A stretch of DNA of 64,000 bases from Kalaharituber pfeilii (Eukaryota > Ascomycota > Pezizomycetes > Pezizales > Pezizaceae): the NCBI GenBank assembly GCA_015179045.1, contig WHUZ01000062.1:1-64000 (forward strand), in the 5' to 3' direction. The notes beneath the pieces were generated by a model. It was not told the origin of the DNA. It did no database searches and worked only from the letters and a program-made list of their open reading frames with translations. Of the stretch, positions 1-9,741 are shown in pieces. A program made the translations under genes and the position numbers. The number at the start of each line of letters is the position of its first letter. The stretch's first letter is position 1.

Positions 1-577
1 TAAAAGAAGTAATTGTCTGTCACGGAGGTTGACATAGTCGATAGAGAGTCTATGATCTCCTAATGAGGTAGTCATTACTAGAACGGTCGCTCCGTTAGTA
101 GTGTAACACCATTAGGAAATAATAGTAAGCACTAAGCAGGAAGCCTAGGGTTGATCAGGACAGGACGCTGTCAGTCACCTACGGCTTGGCAGAGTAAGCC
201 GCTACAGGGCCCTAATTAGAAATGCTACTCCGTTATCTCTAGAAGAGATAACTAGGCTAGGTTTAGTGCTAGGAGGAGCTGATAAGTCTGAAACCTAATA
301 GGTAACGGACCGGACCGTGTATCCAGTAGATTGGAACAAGGCCTCAGCCTCCGTAGAAAGCCACTGTCAGAAAGGGCACTTAGGATGGGATCCAGTAAGA
401 GTATTTAACTTGAGCTGGATGGCCCGCCCGACAGAAGAACCATTATCAGTGAAAGCTGTAACACTCCCGCTTAAAGTTATTTCTGTATAAGAATATATTC
501 TAAGTTTTTTATTCACATAATCGGCCGTGACGAAGCACCCCGTTATATTGTCAGCGATATCCAATAGTGTTTAGGAA
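1..577. other. No recognisable gene (left edge)
   Basis: I see no recognisable gene here. A short minus-strand open stretch (367-564) lies just downstream of the helicase relic and could be its decayed tail, but it shows no motif that I recognise. Confidence 0.4.
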
Positions 578-1928
578 CTACAAGAATATAGGGTTCAGAT
601 TATCCATGATCTCAAAAGGCCTCCATCGTTCTGAATTTCCTATTTTGCTGGAAGCTTGCCTTTTGGGTATGGGTTTTTTAACATATAGCGTTTCTATCAT
701 AGTACTACCAGGTCGATTGATGGGTTCATAAAATCTTCCGAAGTATTGATCTATTTTTCTATCTTCTTCTATACGAGGAGGTAAGTATTTTTTAAGCACA
801 AAAACTATGTCTAAGTAAGGCTCTTCTGCTAGTGAGCAATGTCCTATATGACCAATTCTCTATACGAATATATAGAAGTCTAGTAAATCGTTATCCACTC
901 CATATTATATTACTCTTCTGATTCTTGAAAAGTCAATACTATTGAATGCACAAGCAGTCACATATAAAATATAATAGATGCCCTTATTAACCAATTCCAG
1001 AGTCTCGGCCTGATATTCTATAGAACAGGCTGCACTAAATAGATAAATTAAATTCTTTACTATTGCCAAATTAGATTCAGTGCTCTATTATAATTAATGG
1101 GTAACTGCCAGATGCTTGCAATCTACTTTATCATTAAAATATATTATCGTAGGAATTAGATTTGACTCGTTCTGAAAAAAGCATTTAAGCTTTGAAATTG
1201 GATCGCTACCTTTAAGCATTGGAGCTACTATAAGTACTATATTTGGATAGTTAATACTTTCCTAGCACAAGAATATTCCTTTAGATAAATGTAAGGTTTT
1301 ATAGACAAAACTCCTAATATGTCTTGGCATAGTTGCTGAGAGTACTAATATAGGAGTATCTGGAAAAGCTCTCAGTGTCCCTAGAGAGCAGAACTCTTCC
1401 CGAAAGTTTTACCTATGAGAGAAGCTCAGTTTTCAATTCATCGTTACCATTATAGGAATTATAACACATACTAACTCCAGATCAAATGTGCTTCATCAAT
1501 CACAATCAATTGGCAGTTCATTCAGAATTTTGTCGTAGTTGTAGCTACTTTCCACCAGAAAGCACTATTCTTGCCACTTGCAATTTCAGGTGCTGTCATA
1601 ACAACCTAGTATGCTCCTGCAGCAATCTGTGTCCATATATCTGAATTAGAGTCTAGATAAGTTGGTGTCAAACAAATAGCTGTAATTCTACAAATTTTGC
1701 AACCTAACTTATTTTTATCAGTTGTAATTCATAATGTTGGGCCACATCCTTTACCTGTGACTCCATAAGTGCTATTAAGAGAGAGATGAAGAGGTCCAAG
1801 AGGATATGACTAGATCCAAATAATACTGCATACATGACAGCTATTATAGTTTTACCTGCTCCAGTAGCTATAACACACATGACATCCCTGCCTCTGGATA
1901 GATCCCATGGTATACCAGCTTGCCACAT
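578..1928 (-). pseudogene. RecQ-like superfamily 2 DNA helicase, decayed and 5-prime truncated
   Basis: This is a relic of an ATP-dependent DNA helicase of RecQ type, which would unwind DNA in the nucleus. Read on the minus strand in several frames, the helicase motifs occur in the right order. Walker A (IATGAGKT) is near 1850 and a motif Ia-like ALMESQVKD is near 1750. The DEAH box (LIVIDEAHLIW) is near 1490 and motif III (LSATMP) near 1330. A second RecA lobe reads IDFSRIRRVI then RIGHIGH around 850-940. Stops and frameshifts break it many times. It lacks everything upstream of the Walker A region, because the sequence turns into the satellite arm at about 1926. Fungal genomes often carry many RecQ-like copies in repeat-rich or subtelomeric DNA; a telomeric position is not shown here. 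Confidence 0.75.
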
Positions 1929-2084
1929 CAGGAAAGAAAAAAGTGCGTCAGGAAGCCATATCAGCGCGTCCTAGGACTGTCTTGTCTTTTTTGCCTCATG
2001 TGCGTCCTGACGTTGGTACCATGAGGCCAATACCAGGATACAACTATTGATGTTACGTGTCCAGATACACATCTAAACTACTAT

Positions 2085-2415
2085 TATCAGGACGCAATAG
2101 CACCACTATACCACCAGGATGCAATTACAATTATGTACAATCAGGATACAATTGCATTACTGTGCTTTCAGAGCGCAATTGTATTACTATACTGTCATGA
2201 TGACACGATTTTCGCCTCTATGCCACCAGAACGCAATTGCAATAATATAAAAGCAGGACGCAACAGCACCACTATACTGCCAGGACGCAATTGCATTACT
2301 ATGCTGTCAGGGCGCAATTGTATTTCTATACTGCCAGGACGCAATTACAATAATGTATAATAAGGATACAATTGTATTACTACACTGTCAGGATGCAATT
2401 GCAATACTATATGGT
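2085..2415 (-). repeat. 27-bp minisatellite, left arm
   Basis: Degenerate tandem copies of a 27-bp unit built around CAGGACGCAATTG. The same unit, inverted, lies in the right arm at 7190-7333 and in the duplicated arm at 12981-13146. Short reading frames through it are by-products of the repeat. Confidence 0.8.
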
Positions 2416-2519
2416 TGGGGCCCTGCGCCTTTCTAGGTCCTGACCCAATGTAATTTATCATTTAGAGAATATATTCATTCTATATACATGCCAATATCAA
2501 TAGATCTACATCAAAGGGC

Positions 2520-3125
2520 CTGCTATGCTACGCCGATGTGCAATGCCACGCAAATGGCACCATAATGCGTTGAATGCTGCCATGCTGAGCGGATGCTGTC
2601 ATGCTGCGCATATACTGCCATGCTGCGTGAATGCTGCCATGCTACGCATACTGCCATGGTGCGCGAATGCTGCTGTGGGATGTATGCTGCCACCCGCGAG
2701 AGGTTAGCCTTGCCACGACGCGATGAGCATGATAGCACAACTTGCTGCCGTGCTGCGTGAATGCTGCCATGCGGGATGTATTCTGCCATATACGAGAGGT
2801 TAGCCTTGCCACGACGCGATGAGCATGACACCACAACTCACCTTACTGCCATGCTGCGTGAATCTTGCCGCGCTGCGTGTATACTTCCATGCTGAGTGAA
2901 TGCTGCCATGCTGAGTGAATGCTGCCATGCTGCGTAAATGCTGCTATGTGGGATGTATTCTGCTACATGGGAGAGGTTAGCCTTGCTACGACGCGATGAA
3001 CATGATACCACAACTCACCTTGCTACCATACCGCGTCAATGCTTCCTGCTGGGTGAATGCTGCCATGCTGTGTGAATGCTGCCATGCTGCGTGAATGCTG
3101 CCATGCTGCGTGAATGCTGCCATGG
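2520..3125 (-). repeat. 19-bp satellite with intron-like modules, left arm
   Basis: Tandem copies of the 19-bp unit CTGCCATGCTGCGTGAATG are separated by a conserved ~59-bp module. Read on the minus strand, the module starts GTGAGT, contains GCTAAC and ends CAG. Intact modules are at 2783-2841 and 2960-3018. The copy ending near 2690 has lost its GTGAGT end. This is the mirror image of the array at 4953-5554. Confidence 0.8.
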
Positions 3126-3188
3126 TGTCGAGCTTTTAGACTGTCGAGTTTCTAGGCTCGTGAGCTGTGAAGGTGTCAAGCTGTCGAG

Positions 3189-3341
3189 CTGCCATCTACG
3201 AGAAGTTAGCAATCAGTAGCGCGTGACAGAACGAATGGACTCAGGTACACTTACCTGCCGAATTCCTGTTTTGCTTTGGACCGTGATTTCTGTTACTTAT
3301 TCCTGTTAGCCATGAAACATCATGAAAGGCTACCTGCTTAC
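3189..3341 (-). other. Two intron-like segments, inner left arm
   Basis: On the minus strand, 3290-3341 (52 nt, GTAAGC donor, GGCTAAC, CAG end) and 3189-3254 (66 nt, GTAAGT donor, TGCTAAC, CAG end) look like fungal spliceosomal introns. They correspond to 4735-4786 and 4822-4890 in the right arm. Confidence 0.5.
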
Positions 3342-3490
3342 CTGTAATCCAGTCATTTTGTTGTCAAGTAGTTTGCTGTTTTGCAATACCTCTGTTGCAG
3401 TTGTAGTAGTCTTCATCAGCAGGAGACAGAAAAGGGGAGTGATACTAGAGGAGTCCCTCTGATTCCTCCTCAGTGTCAACCTGCTACTGC

Positions 3491-3800
3491 GAGCAGGTAG
3501 AGCGAGTACTACCAGAAGGCTCGGTTGGAGTTACTTTTACCAGCACCATGGCCTGTGCACCATCCCAAGTAGTACTTGCTATCAGCATAAAGTTTCCCTC
3601 AAGTGCATGGTTGCAAGGACCGTGCAAGGGTCCGTCCGGCTGCAGAAAATCCTTTCTCCACAGACCACTCCAACAGTAGCACTTCTGCGACTGGTAGCGA
3701 GTACGGCCACTCACATGTGAGTGCATGTGTTGTGGAGTGGGAAATTACTTGTTATAGTAATCTATCTCACTTCTAGTCATACGGTGGTAAAGCTTGTATA
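3491..3800. other. Foldback spacer, left part
   Basis: Unique sequence between the arms. Overlapping short open frames exist on both strands (3473-3679 plus, 3484-3726 minus), but neither shows a motif I can identify and coding is not supported. Confidence 0.4.
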
Positions 3801-3808
3801 ATTTCTAT

Positions 3809-4299
3809 CAATGAATCCAACAGGCCAGGCCGACCAGGCCAGTCCAGGCCGACCAGGCCATTTACGTAAATTCAAGCGATTTTGGAATTTAACCCAGGTG
3901 AATTAGATTTTAATAATCCTGGATATTTCCACTATCAGTAATTGACAGTTGCGCATCAGGTATCATCATCGAAGAATTGAGTCCAGTCTGTTGTATTACC
4001 TGGAAGGTCCATCATTTCTAAAATATATATACTTGAATACAAAGTGTGATACATACTTGACAAAAGTCGTAGACGGCTGCTGTTTAAAATTCTAGACATA
4101 TGGGAGATTCTACTCATTTAATACTCAAACAATCTGGTAAATGCTAGCCTTAGCTGTGGAGTGATTCGTTTAATTGGCCTGAACCGGCCTGAATGGCCGG
4201 TCCAGGCCGGTCCAGGCCACTGAGAATACCGGCCTGGACCGGCCCAGGCGGTTTCAGTCCAATGCAGATCACGGCCTGTCAGGCCTGTTGGATTCATTG
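3809..4299. mobile_element. hAT-type MITE, copy 1
   Basis: A 491-bp element bounded by the inverted repeat CAATGAATCCAACAGG and its complement, flanked by the perfect 8-bp duplication ATTTCTAT (3801-3808 and 4300-4307). An 8-bp duplication is typical of hAT elements. Both ends carry clusters of GGCCTGAA / AGGCCGG-like subterminal motifs. It has no coding capacity. A second copy is at 43724-44262. Confidence 0.85.
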
Positions 4300-4307
4300 A
4301 TTTCTAT

Positions 4308-4580
4308 CATGTAAATGCAAGGCTTCAAACATACATAGACCTGGAATAAGGGACGTACTGTAGTAGTGGAATCTATATGTTTCTTTTGTACCTAGACTCG
4401 CCATAGCCCACAGGGCGGCATGCAAGTAAAAAAAAAAACAACTATGTGAAGTTGCTTGAAAGGCTTGTTAGGCCGTTGCCTGGTGCGACCTTTGAAAGCT
4501 GCTGGAAAACGGGACATGCATGATCCGTAGTTGCCATTGTGCACAGGCCTCTTATATTTCCGACATTACCCGCCTCAGCC
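4308..4580 (+). mobile_element. LINE-B 3-prime fragment and rest of foldback spacer
   Basis: The stretch ending at 4438 carries the LINE-B tail signature CGCCATAGCCCACAGGGCGG followed by an A run. It resembles the 3-prime end of the LINE at 52912-55619. The remaining bases to 4580 are unique spacer with no recognisable gene. Confidence 0.6.
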
Positions 4581-4912
4581 GTGCGCAGTAGGAGGTCAAC
4601 ATGTAGGAGGGACTTCTATAGTATCACTGTTATGCTCTCCCTTTTTCTGTCTCATACTGATGAAGACAACTACCACTGCAACAGAGGTATTGCAAAACAG
4701 CAAACTACTTGACAACAAAATGACTGGATTACAGGTAAGCAGGTAGCCTTTCATGACTTTTCATGGCTAACAGGAATAAGTAACAGAAATCACGGTCCAA
4801 AGCAAAACAGGAATTCGGCAGGTAAGTGTACATGAGTCCATTGGCTCACGTGTCGCGCGCTGCTGATTGCTAACTTCTCGTGGATGGCAGGTCAACAGCT
4901 CGATACGCAACA
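4581..4912 (+). other. Inner right arm with two intron-like segments
   Basis: This mirrors 3150-3490. Intron-like segments lie at 4735-4786 (52 nt, GTAAGC...CTAAC...CAG) and 4822-4890 (69 nt, GTAAGT...GCTAAC...CAG). An open frame beginning near 4531 runs into the first of them, so this could be the 5-prime part of a spliced transcript reading into the satellite. The product, if any, is unknown. Confidence 0.5.
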
Positions 4913-5616
4913 GCGCTACAGCGCATGAGTACCATAGCAGCGCGGTAGCAAGGTGAGTCCTGGCATCATACCTCTCGTCCCTGTGGTAACTCTAACTACT
5001 CGAATACGGCATCATTCTCGCAGTATGGCGGTATTCGCGCAGTATGGCAGCATTCACGCAGCTTGGCAGCATTCCCACAGCATGGTAGCATTTACGTAGG
5101 ATGGCAGCAAGGTGAGTTGTGGTATCCTCCTCATCGCGTCGTGGCAAGGCTAACCTCTCGCGTGTGGCAGCATTCACGCAGCATGGCAGCAAGGTGAGTT
5201 GCGGCATCATGCTCATCGCGTGGTGGCAAGGCTAACCTCTGGCATCTGGCAGAATACATCCCGCATGGCAGCATTCACGCAGCATGGCAGCAAGGTGAGT
5301 TGTGGTATCATGCTCATCGCATCGTGGCAAGGCTGACCTCTCGCATATGGCAGAATACATCCCTCATGGCAGCATTTGCGCAGCACGGCAGCAAGGTGGT
5401 TGTGGCATCATGCTCATCGCGTGGTTGCAAGGCTAACCTCTCCCATGTAGCAGAATACATCCCACATAGCAGCATTTACGCAGCATGGCAGCGAGGTGAG
5501 TTGTGGTATCATGCTCATCGCGTCGTGGCAAGGCTAACCTCTCGCGTGTGGCAGCATTCACTCAGCATCACAGCATTCACGCAGTATGGCAGCATTCGCC
5601 AGGCATGGTAGCACAA
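4912..5616 (+). repeat. 19-bp satellite with intron-like modules, right arm copy 1
   Basis: Tandem 19-bp units (GCAGCATTCACGCAGCATG) alternate with intron-like modules. The modules with intact GTGAGT donors start at 4953, 5112, 5194, 5295 and 5496. The last four are each exactly 59 nt and contain GCTAAC or GCTGAC, ending CAG. The module at 5396-5453 has a damaged donor. Exon-like pieces between them are 23 to ~90 nt. Open frames across this array read straight through the modules and are not convincing proteins. Confidence 0.8.
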
Positions 5617-6899
5617 GCAAGATGGGGAGATCCTGATCGTCACGGATTCCCGTACAGCGATAACGAGACTACAGAAGATAGCCAGGGGGGATCCAACAGT
5701 AGACGGAGCAGCTCAGGCGGTCCGGAAACAATGGGAGAGAAGAATCAACAAAGGCAACATGGGCCTCGCAATAACCTGGGTAAAAGGGCACAAAGGCGTG
5801 AAAGGAAACACGGAAGCAGACAAAGCCGCCAAGATCGGTACAGCGTTACAGTGCGAAGACGAGATAGTAACGGAGGCGGGCATAAGACAAGAAGGCAAAG
5901 CACTCAGAGCCGAGGAGAGAAGCCCCTGAAACTGTCATACCGGCCATTGCAGCGCCTAGACAACCGCCAATTGGTTTCGACTCTGGCGGGCATCATTGGG
6001 AACAAAGGACTAAAAGAATGGCGATACGGGATAGGAAAGGCGGACTCACCGGAGTGCAGATGGTGCGGGAAGGCCCTGGAAAACTTCACGCATTTATCCA
6101 CCAGCTGCCAACCGTGGAAAGACAGGTTGAGAAACGGGGCGGGAGTAGTGAGCGGCACGAGCCGAATCAGCTCGAGCTCGATTGATCTGGACCTCGAGCT
6201 GGCTCGAGCTCCAACGAGCCAAGATCATGCTTGTGTTTTTCTTGACAGCTCGCTAAAATGCTTAGCCAGTGCAAGGTTTCATAAACTGTAAATACCTAAT
6301 ATAGTAATAATTAGGGACCTGGAGTTCATTCTGACCAACCAACAACTTCGAAATGCACAATTTAGCTGATAGTAGTGAGAAAGATGAAAGTTTAGCTTAA
6401 TTTAGTTTAGTTTGTCAATATTATGTATATAATCAATCCAGGCTCGAGCTCACTTGCTCACGAGCTGGCTCGAGCTCACTTGCTCACGAGCTGGCTCGAG
6501 CTCACTTGCTCACGAGCTGGCTCGAGCTCACTTGCTCACGAGCTGGCTCGAGCTCACTTGCTCACGAGCTGGCTCGAGCTCACTTGCTCACGAGCTGGCT
6601 CGAGCTCACTTGCTCACGAGCTGGCTCGAGCTCACTTGCTCACGAGCTGGCTCGAGCTCACCCTCCAGCTCGGCTCGAGCTAGCTCGTGCCGCTCACTAG
6701 GCGGGAGGACTGATACAGCCAAAGGGGGGGGGGGCGGAGATAGCCAAGGGCCAAGGTGCTGTTATGGGCAGGGAGAGAATGAACTTGACAGGGATGGATG
6801 GGAACGGGTATTGTAGTTAAATTTAATGTAGTAAGATACCTCGCCATAGCCTTACAGGCGGCATGCGAGTAATGATATTAAAAAAAAAAAAAAAAAAAA
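5617..6899 (+). mobile_element. 5-prime truncated LINE-B, copy 1, holding a MITE
   Basis: This is the 3-prime end of a Tad-like LINE. It begins inside the RNase H domain (ILIVTDS), continues through ITWVKGHKGVKGNTEADKAA and the CCHC knuckle CRWCGKALENFTHLSTSC, and ends with the LINE-B tail CGCCATAGCC...GGCGGCATGCGAGTAATGA plus poly-A. It is flanked by the 12-bp duplication GGCATGGTAGCA, both copies lying in the 19-bp satellite. The coding frame is broken by frameshifts and by the MITE at 6148-6697. The same insertion is present in the duplicated unit at 11660-12733, so it predates the duplication. Confidence 0.85.
6148..6697. mobile_element. Mariner-type MITE with internal minisatellite, copy 1
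   Basis: Terminal inverted repeats GTGAGCGGCACGAGC lie inside a TA duplication (6146-6147, 6698-6699). The element is 550 bp, against 331-341 bp for its two relatives at 12207 and 16849. The extra length is an array of roughly eight to nine copies of a 26-bp unit (CTCGAGCTCACTTGCTCACG...) at about 6441-6660. It sits inside the LINE knuckle region. Three long overlapping open frames through the array are artefacts. Confidence 0.85.
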
Positions 6900-7070
6900 G
6901 GCATGGTAGCAAGGTGAGTTGCGGTATCATGCTCATCGCGTCGTGGCAAGGCTAACCTTTCGCATGTGGCAGAATACATTCCACGTAGGAGCATTCGCGC
7001 AGCATGGCAGTATACACGCAGTACGGCAGCATTCACGCAGCATGGCAGCATCGACGTAGCATAGTAGGCC
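6900..7070 (+). repeat. Continuation of the 19-bp satellite, right arm copy 1
   Basis: Resumes after the LINE insertion. It contains a further intact intron-like module at 6914-6972 (59 nt, GTGAGT, GCTAAC, CAG). Confidence 0.75.
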
Positions 7071-7189
7071 CTTCAGTATAGAGCTTTTGTTACTTTAGCA
7101 TGTATATAGAATGAATATACCATTTTCATGAGTGAATAGATTGGATGTGGATGTAGATAAATGGAAGGCCCTGGCCCCCAACTCTACAG

Positions 7190-7333
7190 GATTACAATTG
7201 CGTCCTGATCGTACAGCTGCGCAATTGCCTCCTGATAGTACGGTAATACAATGGCGTCCTGATAGTACAGTTCTACAATTGCGTCCTGACCATACAGCAT
7301 TGCAAATGTATCTCAATTGCGTCCTGACAATGG
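7190..7333 (+). repeat. 27-bp minisatellite, right arm copy 1
   Basis: Inverted counterpart of 2085-2415, with units around CAATTGCGTCCTGA. An open frame runs across it on both strands, as expected for a stop-free 27-bp period. Confidence 0.8.
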
Positions 7334-7593
7334 AACGCGGGATATGTGTCTGGAAGTGGACAGCAAAGGTCTGCATCTGCATCCAGACACCACATTTTAA
7401 CTGTAGCTTCCGGGTATTAAGAGCAGTAGTGGGGTACCCAGGTACAGCAGTCAGAGGGCTGCGCACCCCGGGTGGCAAGTCTGCGTCAGAGGCGCTAGTG
7501 TCGTCTGACGCACAGGACGCAAAAATTTTCCGTTCCTGATGCAATTTTTTAGCTTAATCTTGTATAGATCCTCCGCTGTGCTCTCTGCTTGCT

Positions 7594-8265
7594 TTACTCT
7601 TGTTGCTCGTCTTTCCCTTGTATTCCGATCATTATAGTCGATTTTATGAATAGGTTGTCGCCATACGGAGCATCGTCGCTTAGATCTGGACCAAGGACAT
7701 CTTTTCCGGAGTTCTCAGGCCCTTCGTCGATCATGCACCCAGCAGCTTCTACTCTTTTTAGACGTTCATGCTCCCATGGAAGTCTCCGGTTTTTATTTCT
7801 CTTTTCTACCCCCAAATTCGTCTCCTTAGATGATATAAAATCAGCTTTTTGCACTATTGACAAACTGGCTAGTTGCGTCGAAGCACTGCTTGGTTGCGTC
7901 GAAGCACTGCTTGGCTGCGTCGAAGTGCTGTTTTGCTGCGTCGAAGCACTGCTTGGTTGCGTCCAAGCACTGCTTTGCTGTGTCGAAGTACTGCTTTGCT
8001 GCGTCGAAGCACTGCTTGGTTGCGTCGAAGTACTGCTTGGTTGCGTCCAAGCACTGCTTTGCTGCGTCGAAGCACTGCTTGGCTGCGTCGAAGCACTGCT
8101 TGGCTGCGTCGAAGTACTGCTTTGCTGCGTCGAAGTACTGCTTTGCTGCGTCGAAGTACTGCTTTGCTGCGTCGAAGTACTGCTTCGCTGCGGCGGACCC
8201 CCCCATAGACTGGCCAAAAGGGTCTCCATAGATGGTTGATGTGGCTCTTCCAAGAGGGTACTCAT
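7594..8265 (-). CDS. Ser/Thr/Gln heptad-repeat protein (STQ), copy 1
   Basis: I do not recognise this protein. From the ATG at 8265 it is about 223 residues. A short N-terminal segment (MSTLLEEPHQPSMETLL) is followed by about 15 tandem heptads of the type SSTSTQQ / SSASTQP (residues ~30-135). A charged, non-repetitive C-terminal part contains EKRNKNRRLPWEHE and GPDLSDDAPYGDNLF. The frame is open across both repeat and non-repeat parts, and the non-repeat parts are alike in copy 2, which argues for coding. The low-complexity heptads suggest a disordered region. The 21-bp DNA period leaves all six frames open, so openness of the array alone proves little. Copy 1 and copy 2 differ by one T near the 3-prime end, changing the last ~15 residues. 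Confidence 0.45.
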   Translation of the reverse strand: MSTLLEEPHQPSMETLLASLWGGPPQRSSTSTQQSSTSTQQSSTSTQQSSTSTQPSSASTQPSSASTQQSSAWTQPSSTSTQPSSASTQQSSTSTQQSSAWTQPSSASTQQNSTSTQPSSASTQPSSASTQLASLSIVQKADFISSKETNLGVEKRNKNRRLPWEHERLKRVEAAGCMIDEGPENSGKDVLGPDLSDDAPYGDNLFIKSTIMIGIQGKDEQQE

Positions 8266-8289
8266 GTTTTGAAATATCGACAATTAATT

Positions 8290-8835
8290 AGAACAGTTGC
8301 TACACTTTCGTGCGGGATAATCGTATGATGATTTCACGGTTTATTGAGGTCTATGTTGCATTGCACTGTTTGTTGTGTTCCTTGTGTGCACACTTTTGAA
8401 GTTAGCTTGACAGATAATTGCTAAACACGGCAATATCCCAGAGGTAACAAATTATTACTTGAGTGATATCGCAATTTATCACATCTGACGTTGGGGTTTT
8501 CCTTAGGACTTTTCATAGACAATATTGTAGTCACTGATATGAACTATGAGCAATAACCTTATTCAATCACTTTAGCATTATGGTAACAGCAAATATTCAG
8601 CTAAATCCTGAGCACTAATACCCGTATCTGCCACCCTTAAAGTCATAGCTAAGGTACTATCATCACAAGCAAGTATTCTAGCCGAGTTCCTACAACGTAA
8701 CCATTATGCTGTGATTTTTACTCCACGAACTTCCCTCCCGTAAGCTCAAGTTATCCTTAATTTTTCTTAGATATACCATACTAGACTTCAATCGAACATG
8801 GCAGTAATTCCATACTGCCATATTATATCAATGAC
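8290..8835. other. Intergenic sequence of the duplicated unit
   Basis: No coding region is seen between the STQ ORF and UP1. It contains the empty TA site (8814-8815) and the empty GCTAG site (8851-8855, just inside UP1) that are occupied in copy 2. Confidence 0.6.
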
Positions 8836-9617
8836 CTAGTAATAGTCCTTGCTAGCATCCTCTTCTCTGAGTGTATCATCCTCTGAAGAATCCTCTATTC
8901 CTTTTCTCCCTTGGCTAGCCCCCTTTTCTTCTGGCATTGGCTCATCATCAAACACCTGAAACCCCTCGTTGCGGAGCATAGTAGCTGTAAAACTCCGGCT
9001 AGACAAATCATCTATCTCAGCACTTGTAGTCTCTTTCCCCTGCACAAACCCGAACCCTTTAGACCGTTCCTTTCCCATACTAGCTCCCCCTCCTCCTATC
9101 TTGATACTCTCACCCAAGCGTCCTAATTTTAGAGTGCTTGGCCTTGCATGATCTCCTGACCTGCGTATCGGCATTGGACTAGCACTCCTTAAATTTGCCC
9201 CCCCCTTATCATGGGGGTCAATCCCCCTACTCAGCCGAAACCTCCCTCCCTCGCGAGCTCCTTGCCCGTCAAACGTAAGGGCCTCAGCTGTTGTAGCTTT
9301 CTTCTTAGGAGTAGGCGTCAGGTCCTTCAACACATTATTCAACTCCGCTACATTTTGAGCCTCCAAATCTTCTAACAATTGTATTCTTCGCTTTCGAGCT
9401 GCAATCTTACCAGCCATAACCTCTTTAAATTTTGCGATGTTCTCTCGACGTTTGATTAGATACTCAATAACCTGCACCAAATAGTCATCCTCTAAGTCAT
9501 AGTGATGCATTGTATATTCCATTAGTCCTGCAGTCAACAAGTTTGCATGGAATTCTCCTCGTTCTCTAAAATTACTGAATGAGGCATCGGGCAGAGTTAC
9601 AACTATATTCCCAAGTA

Positions 9618-9660
9618 CTGTCAGCTTCCGCACAATCCTAGCAATTTTTGAACCACTCAC
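9618..9660 (-). other. Predicted intron in UP1
   Basis: On the minus strand this starts GTGAGT, has AGCTGAC shortly before the end, and closes CAG. Splicing joins LLL to LLGNIVV in one frame. Copy 2 retains the same signals. Confidence 0.55.
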
Positions 9661-9690
9661 GCAAGAGCAGGCCGTCATTCAAATTCACAT

Positions 9691-9741
9691 GCCTGGCGAA
9701 CAGCTGCAAGCGGGGTCACGTGAAATAAAAAAAAAAAAAAA
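9691..9741 (+). mobile_element. LINE-A 3-prime tail micro-insertion in UP1 copy 1
   Basis: A 51-bp insertion carrying GGCGAACAGCTGCAAGCGGG, GTCACGTGAAAT and poly-A. It is flanked by TTCAAATTCACAT and TTCAAATCCACAT (13 bp, one mismatch). The same insertion at the same site is in copy 2 (25698-25758), so it predates the duplication. Confidence 0.85.

Larger units (their letters stand above)
1926..7541. mobile_element. Foldback-like element: giant inverted repeat with satellite arms
   Basis: The left arm (about 1926-3490) and right arm (about 4580-7541) match each other in inverted orientation and in the same internal order. Moving inwards, both hold an outer edge containing CATCAGGAA, a 27-bp minisatellite, a unique stretch with GCATGTATATAGAATGAATAT, a 19-bp satellite with intron-like modules, and two further intron-like segments. 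Identity is low in the outer part and high in the inner part (3189-3410 against 4665-4890). The spacer holds a hAT-type MITE and a LINE tail. The right arm is lengthened by a LINE fragment (5617-6899). Foldback elements with long repeat-filled inverted arms are known from Drosophila (FB, Galileo). I found no transposase and no clear target duplication, so mobility is inferred. Confidence 0.55.

Noticed and set aside
2520..3125. CRISPR-like alternation of repeats and spacers
   Set aside because: The spacers are themselves repeated modules, the genome is eukaryotic, and no cas genes are present.
2520..5611. Open frames in the 19-bp satellite (for example 5300-5611)
   Set aside because: They read through intron-like modules, have no conserved protein and follow from the repeat period.
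6423..6816. Three overlapping open frames with SSSLAHELARAH repeats
   Set aside because: They arise from a stop-free 26-bp minisatellite inside a MITE.
7841..8231. Alternative frames with AKQYFDA, CVEALLG or SKHCLVA heptads
   Set aside because: All six frames are open through the 21-bp array; only the minus frame that continues into conserved non-repeat sequence is kept.
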